From contig WBMV01008221.1 in assembly GCA_013396655.1 (NCBI GenBank), positions 929,905 through 993,904 on the forward strand: a stretch of DNA of 64,000 bases, given 5' to 3'. A program made the position numbers and the translations under genes. This DNA is from Campylorhamphus procurvoides. Taxonomy: Eukaryota; Chordata; Aves; Passeriformes; Dendrocolaptidae. Position 1 is the first letter of the stretch; the number at the start of each line of letters is the position of its first letter. The notes beneath the pieces are model-generated. The model saw nothing but the letters and a program-made list of their open reading frames with translations, had not been told where the DNA came from and made no database searches. Below are positions 40,080-53,828 of the stretch, one piece after another.

Positions 40080-40480
40080 ATCCGCTCAGCATTACTTTTT
40101 CCTTCTGCACAAATAATTAAGAAACACCTGTGTTCTTTTCATTCAATAACACAGATTTCAGAGAAAGCTGCCCTTTTAAGCTTAGATTATTTTCTGTGAC
40201 CACGACTCAGCTGACAAAATAACAATGACTCACTTTGTCAAGGACCGAGGAAGGGGAGAGGGGGTGGCTATCAAGCCCACGTTAAAAATAAAAACATCAA
40301 ATAAACAGCACTGAAAAATAAAAAAAAGAAGCTACCTTAACATTTATCTCCCTCAAAATGGCCGGTGCCCCCATGCAACTTTGAAATCTGAATAAACTCC
40401 TGGAGGTGACTCTTTGCCAACGTTCGCGCCTATGCCAGCTTTCTCACAAACGAACAGCTTGTATCTCCATGAAAACCAAT
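40080..40480. promoter_or_regulatory. CpG-retaining noncoding element candidate
   Basis: About nine CpG occur in 400 bp of roughly 42 percent GC, including a cluster of three in AACGTTCGCGCC (40419-40430). The region also holds TGACTCA-like bZIP/AP-1 text near 40229 and long non-repetitive AT-rich flanks. No coding frame is supported. I infer a possible conserved regulatory element, with strength similar to the 12.66 kb candidate. Confidence 0.3.
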
Positions 40481-41845
40481 GGATGGAACAAATTGTATTA
40501 AATTATGTAAAATGATACTAAAGAGCACAATCTACCAGTAAAAAAAAATATTTAAAATTTGGGAAATCTTGTGTTTATAAATTTGAGAAAATTGTAAAAG
40601 ATAATTAGGAGGGGAAAATGTTACATTTTTATTGCACTTAAAGGGATGTCTCATGGATTTAAGCAGGAAATGAGATTTATTCTCTCATAGGTCAGACACA
40701 CATAATTCTTTGGTGCCGTTGACACCTGTGAGTTATTTAGCCTTCCTCATACTTCAGCATGTAGAGAAATCCCATCTCTATGAAGCTGAGCATAGCCCTG
40801 TGACAGTCTCAAATTGTCCCTCCCCATCACACTGTAGGAGCTGTCAGTGCACATTATGTATCCAAATTTCCTTCTACATCTCAGAGACCCTTTCTGGAGG
40901 GGGATGGGGATGCAAATAACAGTAATTAGCACCGATTTTGCTATATCCTCAGAAAATTATTAAGGATATTTTCAATACCTATTGGGGACTTTTGCAATTT
41001 AAATATACTGATATGTCCATTCAAAGAACATTCCAGTAACTTTGCCTGAAATGGGTTTTAAATTGATGATTTCTAAGCGTGAGTCAGTTAATCATGAACA
41101 AAAAGATCTGACTATTTCTGTATCCAGGGTGGTGGAGAGGGTGAGGGTATGAGAGCTTTTGGCTGGTTTGAGACTTTAAATTACACTCTATTGGCATACA
41201 ACAGGAAGTCAAAATTCAGGGCTTTGTTCCGACAGTGTGCAGCCCACGGGGTACCCCATGGCTCCCCAGCCTCCTGCAGTGCTGTGCCCGAGGGTTTGAG
41301 GCGGATTTTAGAAGACAAGCTCACCCCCCGTGATGGCAGCAGGACCTGGCCATGGGCTGGTGGCTCCTGGTGGAGTCCTGCTGCTGCAGGCAGGGACAGA
41401 ACGACCCCCGGGGCCACAGGAGCTGGTCAGTGGGTCCCCAGGGCAAAGGCAGGGCTCCCCCACCTGCCCAGATCCACCAAAGGGGCCGAAAAATGGAAAA
41501 GGATAAGCTGGAGAGATTGTCTTCAATCAAAAAGACAGAGCACCATTAATCCAGTTTTAAAATAAGGAGGTTTGTCTGCATGTGCATAATTCTTAATTCT
41601 TTTCCTGCCCCCCCTCCCCTTTTCTTTTTTCCCTTTCTCCCCTCTCCATTGCAAGACCCTGAAGTGCAGACTCATGATTCTTGGCTGCAACAGATAGCTA
41701 ATTTATTCCACAACTGCTTTAACTCAGAGTACATCTAAACCTTCCTAACCTAACTCTGGAAGAGCATTTTAATGCCACATGACTGAGGGTTAGGTCGAAC
41801 TCTTAGTTCTACCACACCGCTCTCCACTGGAGATCTTTGCAATAC

Positions 41846-41880
41846 TAAAAAAAATAATTAATAAATAAATAAATAAAATA
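41846..41880. repeat. AAAT microsatellite, imperfect
   Basis: A-run followed by ATT and AAAT units, about four of them perfect. A simple repeat. Confidence 0.85.
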
Positions 41881-44837
41881 ACTTCTGCAGCCAGTAAAGC
41901 ACATACAAAAACTGCTCAGCAGGACAAATGAGCATTGTAGCTTCCATAGTCACATACACCACAGGGAGCCTCAACTAATTTCCACTCTCAATAGAGCTTA
42001 TACAGACCTGGAAGCTTAAAATTGTTCCCGTCTTTCCAATGAATAACACTGGGATCCTGTAAAAAAGACACTCCTTTCCTGAAAGGCAAGAGGAATTTGA
42101 AGGCCTGGGGGCTGCAGTGGGAGAAGTTGCTCTGCCCCTTCCCTACATGGTGGCTGGCAAAACCAAATAGACCCAATAAACCACAAGAGCTTTCCTGTCC
42201 AACCACTGCCTGGAAGCCACCTCCACTGTGAGAAAAACCCACCCGAGACTGGTAAAGCGTGGGAGCTGAGGCCAGGATTGCCTTCTGGAAAGGGACAGTG
42301 TGGTTGCTGTTTTTGCAAACAGGTAGACCTTAAAAGTTTGTCCTGAAGGGTTAATACTTGGACTAGACAAAATTCCCCCTTGTGTGTGATCCAGTCACCA
42401 TCACAGCCTATCCTCATGACTCACAACAGCTGGAGTTGCTAAACTGGCAGCATCACAGGGTGGCATCAGGAAATTTAAAATAAAAAACATATACAATATA
42501 AAAATTATCCTAATAAATTCTGGAAAATGTAGACATGTAAATCTCCACGTGCTAAAAAAGCATCCTGCTAGAAAAACTATTTTTAAAAAGGCTATTAGGA
42601 GGTGTGAAAGCAAAGCTGTCTATTATGTTTCTAAAGAAAGGCACCAAATGCTTATTTTTCATCCCAATGAATTCTGAGTGACCATTTTTGACAGACAGTT
42701 AGCACAAGGTCACTGCCAGTCAGTGGGCTCCTGGCCAGCAGAGCCTCCCGGGTGTAGGCAATGGGCTCTGCTCATCAGAGGGACCAGGCACTTGGGGAGA
42801 AAATTGAACTTGCTGAAACAACGCTGGTTTAGATGATCTGAATGAAACCTGATCACAGACCCTGTTTGATGGGTTTCTCTTCCGTACCTTTTCTTATGCA
42901 GCAGGATCATTTGAGATCATTTTTTCATCATTAAAATCCAGCGGCTCCTCTCCTTACATGTTTTTTTATGTGGCAAATTGAGTGAATAAAGTATAATAAA
43001 AAAGAAAAAAAATGGGGAAAATATTTCCTTCCCTTCTGTGTGACTCCCACCGCAGACAATGCAAATCCCACAACACATGTTTGCAGGGAAATCGAGCACA
43101 CTCAGGGCTGGAAGTGCAAATTCGTCTCATCTAAATGATTAAACTAGTAACAGTTATAAACAAAGAGCTTTTTATCCCACTGATTTTGGGATGGGTTAGT
43201 GCTTTTCTCCAAACAGTCTTCAAATAGTTTATGCTATACCAAAATATCCCTCCAAAAACAGAGCCATGCAGTGACCAAATAAACAAGATTACTCCAAGGG
43301 GGAAAATGCAGCACACAACAGGAATGCAAACTCAGTGATGCTGTGCTGGGACACTGAGAAACCCAGCAAGCTCCACAGTCACATTTTTGCCCATGTACAA
43401 GTTTCATTCAATTTTGTGTTCAATCTTCAGCGAAAATGTTGCACCCAGAAACTCCCACCTTCTGCTTCAATTCCTGTGATTTCACCTAAAAGTGCTCTCA
43501 GCTTTTTTCTTTCTGTATGTTACTATCTAAACACTTGTTTGCAAATTTAATTATTTAATTAAAAAAAAAATAAAACCAAACAGTTCTAGAATGAGTTTTG
43601 AGAAACAAGTTATCAAAGGAGATTGAGAAGCCTATGTTCAAATTTCATCTTTATCAGTTGTTCATAATCACCTGATGGTAAAAGACCAACCATCCTATTT
43701 CCTCATGCCTTCTCTTCCCTGGAGGTATGGGCACACCTAGACCTTTAGTGACTCTCCAATACACAGTTCCCAAAGCACCTGGGGAAATTTTCCTGTCCCA
43801 CATCAAAAGCTGCACACAGACTTCAGGAGCCTTTGAATCAGGCCCACAATCTGTAGCAAAACTGCAGAGACATCCTTAATTTGCTTTCACACCAGGTTCT
43901 CTTTTTTTTTTTTAAATATTAAAAACATATTTCATCATTACGATCTACATTTTCATTCACACATATCTTTTTCATTATTTTTTATCAGCTAATCTAAAAT
44001 GATACACCAAGTGCTACCTAAAGAGCCAGTTTAATATTAGCTCTTAGAAGGAGAAGATCTGACACTGATTTTGCTCAGAACTCGCTTCTATGGAGCCATT
44101 GGAGTTACACTGGTATAAAAGTGATGTAAATAAGAGCAGGATCAGCTTACAGGTGTTAGGCAACAGAGTAAAAGAATACATTTATATAAATTCTTACAAG
44201 TATAGCACCCTATGCATGTGTTGGAAGTGCTATTTAAGCACACAGCAGTCGAATGAACAAAAGAATGCCTTTTTTTCAAAAAAACAATGATTTATATGTC
44301 ATTGTGAAACACCATGGGAGCAATTGCTTTCTCTCCCAACCATTGCCTGAAAAATCCGAAGTACTTGGACTAATAAGGATCTTTTCCAAATTCAGTGCTT
44401 CTAAAAATATGAGGTCTATCGTAAAAATACTTATACAGGTGATACACAGTTTTTCCATCAGACTTTTATGCAAGAAATTGGGCTTGCATATTACACATTA
44501 TTCAAAAAGAATAATTAAAGTCCTACATGGACACATATCTGCCTCAGGGCAGACCTTTTATGTTGTTTTGCATTCCATGTGTCACTCAAAAGAATTGCAA
44601 CTGGGAAATGATGTTGAACTAAAATAAGACAAGAACACATTGACTAAAATTATACCCTGTCCAATTTGCTGACACCCCTTTAGACATCTCACCATGATTG
44701 CTCTGGTGCAACCACTGTTCTACGTATGGGTGACATTTAAACTAAGCATAGTTGTATAATGAAATCAAATAAAGGATATGAAGACTTTTTCTTTTTTTTC
44801 TTCCCCATCTCCTCCTTTTTGATACTGAAAAGTACAT

Positions 44838-44852
44838 GGGGGGGGGGCGGGG
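44838..44852 (+). repeat. G-run (G10-C-G4)
   Basis: Ten G, one C, then four G, following a pyrimidine-rich stretch at 44785-44822. It can in principle support G-rich secondary structure and is a likely sequencing-error site. No function is shown. Confidence 0.85.
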
Positions 44853-45394
44853 AATGTGAAAGCAGAAGAAAACGAACATACTTTAAGCAGTGATCTTCTT
44901 TTGTTATCATGTCTAGAAAAATCATTGTTGCTTTCCCACCATTAATATATTTGGATGAGAATAATCAGATTAGGAGATTGAACTTTCAGCTCTCATGTGC
45001 CCAGAACTCCTACAGAAGTTAATGGGGGGTTTCAGCTCATGAGGATAACAGGGCTGAGCCTTTATTCTGGAAGGCCAGATTTCCTGAAGGCCTGACACGT
45101 GAACACATTTAAGTTGCACGTTCTTTGTCTGGTTTCCCTGGTTCAACTTGCTGTGGCTTCAGAGGCTGGGGTGTGCATGGCAGCAGCCCACCTTCCAGGG
45201 GTCCCCTCATCCCACCCCAGCAGCCGTTCAGAAAGCTAAGAGCACAGGATGAAAACCCAGGGATTTTTATGATACATTAGAGCCTTTTTTAAACCACTTA
45301 GAGCTAAATTTAACACATCCTCTGCATGCTACCCATCCCACCTTTCCTTCCCACCTTTAGCCTTCTCTTTGGCTGTTTTGTTTTCTCTTTCATT

Positions 45395-45570
45395 TCACTC
45401 ACTTCCTTAATTAAGTTGATAATGTAATTATGTCACAGCTGTAGCATCCTCCTCTTGCAGAGGTGGCTGGATTTCTGTAACTTCAGCCTGTTTGATGATT
45501 AAGTGATAGGCACGGAGATAATTGTAACTTTTCAGAAATCTTATAAATAAGTTGTAAAAGGAAGGCACTG
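45395..45570. other. AT-rich conserved-element-like stretch
   Basis: A non-repetitive block with TTAATTAAG, TGTAATTATG and GATGATTAAGTGATAGG, which are homeodomain-type ATTA/TAAT cores, plus CAGCTG at 45437. It has only one CpG. The texture is that of developmental enhancer-type noncoding elements, but without alignment this stays a guess. Confidence 0.25.
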
Positions 45571-48500
45571 GCTACAGCATGAAGAGGACTAATGCTTGGC
45601 ATCAGGTGGGTCTTGCTGGCTTTCTATGGAAAACCAGAGCTATGCAGAAGAAGGGAAACAGCAGGGAGTGAGGCTTTTTAGCATAGAATTCTTGAGTGCT
45701 GGGAGAGGGAGAGCACTTCAGTTGGGGGAGGGAAAGAGAGACCATCTCCATCTTTCTGTAATTCAGAAAAGAAAGCAACCAGTTCAGTAAAATCTCAGCT
45801 ACACACCTTTCCCAGAACCCCCACCCCTCCCACCCCCTAGAAACACACAAAAGGTGTTGCACTGAGACACTGTACATTCTCAGATGGAAAAACCTGATAC
45901 TCGTAGCATAGAGGTCAAGCTAATTTGACAGAATACTTGTAATCAATATATTTGCCTTCCTATTTTGCTAAAGAGTAGAATTTCCTGTGATGTACTTGAT
46001 ATATGACTCTTGTTAATGAAAGAATACTATGCCTGACCTTTTATTACATATGGAAATATTAAAGTGTTTTACATCAACACATCATGGCATATTAATAGGA
46101 GACAATCTAGGGGAACAGTTAACTGAGACGAGGAAAAAGCTCCATCAACTACTCTAATTTCCCAAAGAGGATCAGAAGAAGTACTTGCCCTATGAACAAA
46201 CTAAATGTATCTACTGGGAAATGTAAACAGAGTCAGTGTGAATCATGAGACCCATCATGTTTTGGAGCAAATCTGCAAGCACATGCATACTCCAGAAATA
46301 AAACCTATTAGCAGGAGATCAAGGTTGCACTCTGAAGCAAGCAAAGAGCTAAAATTTGGCCCATCTTCTTTTGATATTGGCCTGGTTTCTCCTTCTCTAT
46401 TCATATGCCACCCCTCTGCTATTCTTGATATCCCTCATCTTTCAGCATGCACTTAGGAGATTCTTACACAGAAAACTAAGATCTCTTCACCATGCCTACA
46501 TGTGCAGCACAGCCTGCCTTCCCTTCCAAGTGCTGGGGGGATTGCTACTAAAAATACCACTCTCGAAACATAACCACGCACACGCCAAACTTTGATCTTC
46601 TAAGCTTTTTCTACACCAGCTTTAAGCCTACAATTCTTATTGACGGCTGTATATGTTTCAGTGAAAGGAAAAGGAGTGGGGTTTCTTTCTCTGGCATGTC
46701 TGATATTCTACACAGATTTTATCACACACAGTACTTGCACAAAGCTTTGTGAAGCTGTTTGTAGTGTGTGCTCTCCCAAGGAGTGAGATGCTTCTGGTAT
46801 TTAGCACCCAGTAGGACCAGTGTTAAAATACAGCAGCTTTTCCAGACTGGACAGGATAACTCTCTGCTGGTGCCAGGCCTCCATAGGATCAAAGACCTCT
46901 ACCTTAGACATAATCTCAGCCAGCCTTTCATCTGCCTCGGATTTCCCCACCAGAAGAAAACCATCAGGTCTGCACAGCTGCAAGCCAGGTATGGGGTATG
47001 ACCATAACTTTTACCAAGATCTTTGACTATCTTGGAGCTCACATGTGGTCAAGTCACGGACAGGCTCTGACGTGTGGATGCTCCTAACACAGCTGTCTGT
47101 CTCCGAAAAGCACATTTTAGAAGTGGTTTTCTTAAGTTTTCTGACACAGAAAAGAGATGTTTTCTAGGAGTTCTATGCAGTTTTCTACGGCTTTAGTGAA
47201 ACACAGTGGGAACAGGATCACATGTGGTGTTTGGGGAGATGACCTCTACCAGGCACCTACAACCAATATGAGGATGCTTCAAAACGTTTTTGACATGATT
47301 ACCTTTATCTATTTATCTGTTCAGGAATCAAAAGTAAGAGATCGCTGCATCAACTCCATTGCATTTTTGATAACTACATTTTTGATAAGGAAATCACTTC
47401 AATAAATTTAGGTGAATAAACAATGTCCAAAATATACCTTGAGAACTTTTAAGCACTGTTGGGATAATACTGTTGGACAAACATCACAGCTCCTGTAAGC
47501 ATGGACACTTCACTACCATCTCCATGTCATCACTGCTTTAACCCTATATTTATCACTCATCATTTAGATCTCACTTCTTTAAAAAGCAGAAATAAAGAGG
47601 GAAAGGGAAAAATGCAAAAAATAAAAAAGACGTATAACGTCCAAGTTGTGACAATTAGCTGTGGTCAAGGATAACAGTGAAACCATGGAAAACTTCAGAG
47701 AGTTTTCGCATGACCACATTGGTCAGAGACAGCTCCTGAAAAATTATTACAAGCTCAATCTTTTGTGTATTTCAGATGGAGGCAGCTGTGCACCTCTTTG
47801 GAGTGCACCCTCTACCATGAAGGCAAACCAAAAAGCAGGTGATGCAGTCTTCATGGGAGGACTCCATCACCAACTGCCTAAAGAGACTTCTTGCTATTAT
47901 GAAATGGAAATTATTTGTAAAGAAGGGTTAAAGGTCACATGCAAGCATTCACTAGAAATTATTGACATAGGTATGACATAGATGATAGCCAATCAAAAAG
48001 CAATTTTATAAACATTGTTATTAAATAGTAGGGTAATTGCTTTAAGTACTGGAGGAATGTCAGGGTCATATGAGAGTTTTGTTGGTGTCATAGTTTTTTA
48101 TTTGACACTTAGTGGATCAATGACACTTAGTATATTTATTCTGAAATGTGAGCTGTGTCGCCAGCCTACAAGCTAATTCACATACCACATACTACCCCAT
48201 ACTTATACAGAAATAATTTCTGATTTTTATTTCATTCACTAAGTATCCAGCAATGCAAGCGTCAAAGCTCTCCACACATGAAAGTATGGAAGTAATTAGG
48301 GATTATGTGGTAAGTGTACAAACATAGTTTATATTACTGTGTATTAGAAAGGACCCCTTTTATAGCTGCCTTTGTCAATTTGACAGAGCAAAGGGTTTTA
48401 ATGTACTGTAATAAGAAATGTAAGAGGGGGCAAAGGACAGTGTGGCTGTGATGCCTGTTTGTAAACTGCCTGGCCCCGAGGTCCTCCCTCTCTCCTACTC

Positions 48501-51500
48501 ATCCGTGCTCCATGCTTATTCTATGGTCATATACATTTTAACTGAGTTAATAGCAGGCTGGTGGGGGGAGAGGCTGGGGACATCTCTTAAATGCACGTTG
48601 TCATCTGCCTCCAGAGCTTACAGCCAGGCTTCCACCAGGGGAGATGCTCACTGAAGACAGCACAGTGCAGATGATTGGAGGCAAAACTTCCATGATAAAG
48701 CATCCTATACAAATAATTTAGTGGGTTTTTTTTGCTTTGGGGTTTTGGTTTGTGTTTTTTTTCCTCACCCTAAGCCCCAGTTTCATTCAGGATCAGCTGA
48801 CTGACTGAAATAAATAAAAGCAAAAACTGCCTGTGAGCTGAAACAGACAAGCAGAGTGATGTCCAGGCAAGTCCCTGAACTGACATTTTACGAGCCTGAA
48901 ATTTGTAACGGGGTTCCTGTGTGTTCAGTGGCTTTATGGTGGATTTGTTCCACACCTGTTCCTCATCAGGAGCAGAGAGAGCCCCGAGAGGGTGCACAGC
49001 CATGCTTGGAGCACCTCGCCCCAACCAAGCCACCCACCCCACTCCCTCCCTTTAATGAGAAACAGGTCAGGTACAAATGTTTCTGCAGCCTTCTCATGTC
49101 CTCCACAGGGGTAAGCGGAGGGGTGGAGGGATATGGAGTGTTATTTACTGTTTAGAAGGCCAAGAGCATCCTTCGCTTCACATGTAGCGTAACAGATGAC
49201 AATAGTGTTTCATTGCAAAGAGTGCAGAATTTAAATTATAACATGAAATATATACTACCCAGTAACGTCCCTGTCACACTCTGTGAACTTTAGCTCAATT
49301 AAAAAAGAAATCAGCTGACATTGATAAAATGCTACTTTCAGTATAACTGAAAGGAAAATTGTACCAACACCGATTTAGTGAAATTTCAAAGCAAAACCCA
49401 AAGGGAACAAAGGAGAAACAAAAAGAAAATGGGTGGGTACACATAAAACAAACTGTCAATTTTGAAAGATGTGGGATAACTGCAAAGTACCGTGTCTGAA
49501 CCTTCCTGTGCTATGAACATAGTGGGCATCTCCCATCCCTCTGCCAGCCTGCCCCACTCTTGCCTTTGACTTGCACTACACCATGGAGCAAACCATGCCA
49601 AAAGCTGTTAGTAGGTAGCACTAGACACAGCCTGATAGACAATCCAGAGGAGAAATTACACAGTGTTCTACCAAAAGAACTAGGTATAGCAAGAGCTGTG
49701 CCACAACTGAACAGGGAATTGCAAAGGCCTCTTGCATTTGCTCTGGCCTTTTACCTATTATGCCAGGTTCATCCCCAAGATCTACAGTACACAGTCTAAA
49801 GCCTGGAATAAAAATAAGGCCTCACTGCAAATGCGAAAATCACATTTTACTGTGATTTATGCAGTTGATAATATGCTCTGGCTGCAGATTGACAGAATTG
49901 CTGGTTGGTCCCACATTAAATCTCTAATCTGAAGTGTGCAGAGGCTCCTCGGTAGAAGTTTGCACTGTGGTATAAATGCTTGCTAGGAAAGCAAATAATC
50001 CAGAAGGCAACTACTTCCAGAAAAAATGTCAAATACATCATCATTTCCTGATGCTCTGGAAATGCAATAACTTAATGTTTTTCTAAATGCTTGGCACTTT
50101 GGAAAACCAGGAAACTGCGTTAGACAGCCCCTCTGCAAGGGGGTTAACAGGTTTGGTCCTGGAGTTCTGATACCCTAGAAGCTCTGTCTCTCTGGTTTTT
50201 GTACAGGGATAATAAATCCAGGCTCTGATAGGGAGCTTGCATTCAAAAATAAAGTCACTGATCTCTATTTGGCATGCAGCAGAGATGTAGCAAGCATGAT
50301 GAGAACAGGAGAAAAGATCAGTCACCAGTAAAGAGAGAGTACAAGAAACAGGTGATAGCTTTAGTATAATGGATTGCCCACCTTAAAACTTCAGTTTATT
50401 ATTTACATACAGACCTAGGTCTAGGTGGTATGATTTAGATAGTCTATTTAATTCAGCATTAGGAGTTTGGGGATGTTCAGGACCTGTCACAACTGTGAGG
50501 ACCTCAGCTCCAAGGCAGGCTGGATCAGGGGAGCTCAGCACATTGCCTCCATCAGGTTTACCCCCAAACCTGAGCCCTGCTGGTTACCTCTACCTTCCTA
50601 CCCCCTCTTTGCAAGATCTAAATGTTCACACTGTACTGGGTCCACAAAATACCTATAGGATCCTCTTGTTCGCTGGAGATGGAAAGGTAACCCAGCCACT
50701 GGAATGGGAGTGAGCAATGACCATGGATTTGACTCAAGTACATACTTGTGAGCATGTATCTAAATAACCAGACCTAGAGTACAGATTTCCATTCTGTAAC
50801 TTGTAGCTGTAGGACACAACAAACTCCTACTGTAGCTAGAGACTGTATTGTAAATAAGGAAAAGGCTCAATCAGCATTCCTGTAGAAATATTTACAATAT
50901 TCAGGACTCAGGTTCCATCAGCCCATCCCTGGCACTTTCTGCTGCTGCCAGGTCTTTCCCTACCGGTGCCCTGTCATCCTACTGCAAGATGGTTTGCCTG
51001 GTAACCAATCAAACTCCAAAAGAGAGTGAAGTATATTCCCCACGACAATTCTCCAAATTTATTCTGGCTAGAATGCCATCGAGTCCTATTCATTATAGCC
51101 TATGCCCAAACAGCACCTCCTTGGTTCAACAGGTGACCACTACACACCAAGAATGTACCCTTCCTCACAAACTACATTTTCCTATGCTCAGACACATTCT
51201 TCATCTTTCCAGACCTCCAGTCAGGTCGCCTGCAGGCTGTCCATACACCTCAACCATAAAACCAAAGGCTTCTGCAAGCATGTCTCCTTGGATAAAATGG
51301 AGACTCATTTAATCTATAACCAAGATAGAACAAATCAGTCTCTGGTGAAAAAAATTACATAACATCAGTCCATGGTCACAACTTCCCCCAGGGTGATGGG
51401 AAGCACCTTCTTGCTGGGCAAGACAAAATGTGCCTTTTTGTCAAGTGGCAGCACTGTGCTTCTCATCCGATTCCATGCACTCTCAGATAATAAATACTGT

Positions 51501-53599
51501 TACATAATGACTTAACTACTACTGAACTATAAATACTGACTGATAAGAGCAATAGCCAAGGAACTAGTAAAAAAACTAAAAACTTGTTAAGAGTGACCAC
51601 TGCAGAAGTGGAAAAAAAAATTTTGCATATAAAAAGGGTACTCTAATTTATCTGAAAGCCTAGTTCTTATCTATGGCACAGTAAAAATGTGAGCCTCAAA
51701 GACAAAATTCTCCACTTTCTGTTTCAACATATTCAGCATGTAGAGAAGCATATTCAGGAAGTTTCTATATTTGATGATCTTTTTCCATTCAAAGTTTCTA
51801 ATTAGTACTATGCCCTATTCTGTGAGTTTTATTTTCAGCACTAGAGCCAGCACACAACACCCAGAATGCCTATCCTTCAACTGGATAAAAATATGTACGT
51901 CCACATTCATTCTGTAGCAACAGATCCCTTTTTAACTGCTTGCTGAGGATGAGGAGCTGGATTGACCAAACACCAGAAGCTCAGAATCTGTTTATCCATT
52001 CCCATTTTATAACAGAAGCATTTTTAACCAGAGACTGTCACTGAATGCAGACATAATGTAACAGGTTGGTCTGCCACAAGTCCTAACAACACAGATATTT
52101 TGAGACCCAAAAGTGGGGAGGGTTTGTAGTACCAGTCCCTTGATGCAGGCCCTGTTCCTAGGGCTACAAGTGAGTTTACTTGTCTGTCCTCCAGGGCCAA
52201 GGGAGCTCTGTTCAGCACTAGTTTTACAGCAGCTGCATATAGTTTGCATAACTACTTGTCTCCTGTCTTTTTTCTAGGATACTCTGCCCCAACTCTGATA
52301 AGCAGTTGTCAATGTTTGATTAGGATGCCAGAGAGCAGCTTGCATGCTTCCTCTGTACCCCAGTTGGAATACTGGCTCCAGTCTTTCTCCAGCCTGAGGA
52401 CAAGACATGTTGCTCAGTCATTCCACTCCAAAATCTTGCCTTCTCACATTCTGCAGGGAATTCCTAGAAACTTAGAACTACCCAGAAGGGAGACAAAACC
52501 TACCCCCAAAACCATCTGAATTTGGATAAACCAACACTGATTTCTTCCTATCCTTCCCTTTGTGGAAGTTCAACCTCCAAGCTGGTAGTGACTCCCACCA
52601 CCACATGGGACTGGGGACAGCCACGTCTTGCCCTGTGCATGTTCTCCTTCCAAGCACACCTGAAGGGCAGCTTGTGTTCTGCCAATGATAACTATTCCCA
52701 GGATAGATCAAAGAGATGGCCAGACAAACAGCACAGCTCGCTGGGATTTCCACATCAACCAAGATAGACTCCAATTGCTTTGACTCATACCCCACCACTC
52801 AGCTTTTTTAATACTAGCTATTTAGTATTTAAGACTTTCTGACTCCTGAAAATCTGTCAGCAGGCCTGCATTTGCATTCAACATTAACAAAGGAAGAGCT
52901 GAAAGTACCAAAAAAAAAAAATTAAAAAAAAATCTTAGGGGTGGGAAAAGCTGGAGGGAGGTGCAATAAAATGAAGTCAAATGAAAATAAAACAAAAGAG
53001 GAACATAGTACATAGCAGGAAAATCAAAAGACAAAATAAAAGATTAAGTAGTGCAGGTAAAGATAAAATTCAAAAACTGCTTTAAATGTTGATTCTCTCC
53101 CTACTGTTTTTGTTTCATGCGGTATTTTGATGCTAGCATCTAATTATTCTTCGCAGTGTTTTATCTCCCCCATTATACTATCACCAGATTTTTTTTATTG
53201 GCACTTTCCTTATTAATGATTACAACACCTACGTTTAAGGAGCTAAATGAGTTCTCTCTTTTCCTGAGCTGCAGAGAGGGGGGTCAGCAGAGAAATGAGA
53301 ATTATTCTGTTGTATGCAGATATGTTGCACTCAAAATTATTTTTGGCCATTGAAGTAGCTCCCACAGCTTGCTGAGGCAAAAGAAAGATTCCTCCCTGCT
53401 CCTAGCTGTGACCCGGGAAAGGCAACGAGAGCTCCTTCTGCTCTCCAGTCAATCACAACAGGAATTTAACAAATCTTTCAGCTTCAGTCTAGAATTATTA
53501 ACAGTTTCCTTTTAAATACCTGTTCTTAATTAATCCCGGGTTCCTCTTCAGAATCATACCTCACAGAAGCATGTCCACTAACCAAATGTATTTGCGTCC
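45571..53599. other. Noncoding DNA, nothing recognised
   Basis: 8 kb of mostly AT-rich unique sequence. The 11-base TGACACTTAGT occurs twice, at 48103-48113 and 48121-48131, a tiny local duplication. Poly-A stretches lie near 52911-52930. 49180-49390 and 53090-53240 have conserved-element-like texture but nothing decisive. Open frames (up to 107 codons) show no domain. No gene, transposon or RNA gene is supported. Confidence 0.6.
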
Positions 53600-53688
53600 C
53601 CTCTCCCTGCCGTGGGCTGGGCTCTAATGCTCGCTGTACCAGAGTGCATCCCAGGGACACCCCGGGGACAGTCCCGGGGCACTCGGGT

Positions 53689-53694
53689 ACTCAC
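53689..53694 (-). other. Consensus splice donor on minus strand
   Basis: Minus-strand CGT/GTGAGT, with the intron starting at 53694. The six intron bases fit the donor consensus, while the exon side is imperfect. It lies at the downstream edge of the CpG-dense core for a minus-strand transcript, where a first-exon donor would be expected. A six-base match is common by chance, so this only supports the promoter idea. Confidence 0.2.
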
Positions 53695-53705
53695 ACGGCG
53701 CACGG

Positions 53706-53828
53706 GGAGCCTGTGCAACCCTGTCCCCGGTGCACCCCCTGTGCATCCCTGACCCCGGTACAGCCCCGACCCCTGTGCATCCCTGACCTCGCTGCATCCC
53801 TGACCTCGCTGCATCCCTGTGCTCGACA
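53706..53828. repeat. Degenerate 15-17 bp minisatellite
   Basis: About seven imperfect copies of a unit like GCATCCCTGACCTCGCT. The two best copies are nearly identical and adjacent at about 53792-53825, and those upstream carry CCCCGGT or CCCCGAC variants. It causes the repetitive residue patterns in every open frame crossing it, so those frames should not be read as protein. Confidence 0.75.

Larger units (their letters stand above)
40481..45394. other. Noncoding DNA, simple repeats and G-run
   Basis: A GC-rich patch at 41220-41510 has overlapping short frames on both strands and about eight CpG, too few for an island. The stretch also contains the AAAT repeat at 41846 and the G-run at 44838. 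No gene or transposon is supported. Confidence 0.6.

Noticed and set aside
41220..41530. GC-rich patch as a second CpG island
   Set aside because: Only about eight CpG in 300 bp despite high GC, well below island density.
52355..52420. GTTGGAATACTGGCTCCAGT stretch resembling CR1 ORF2 text
   Set aside because: Only about 20 bases look similar and nothing around them continues the match.
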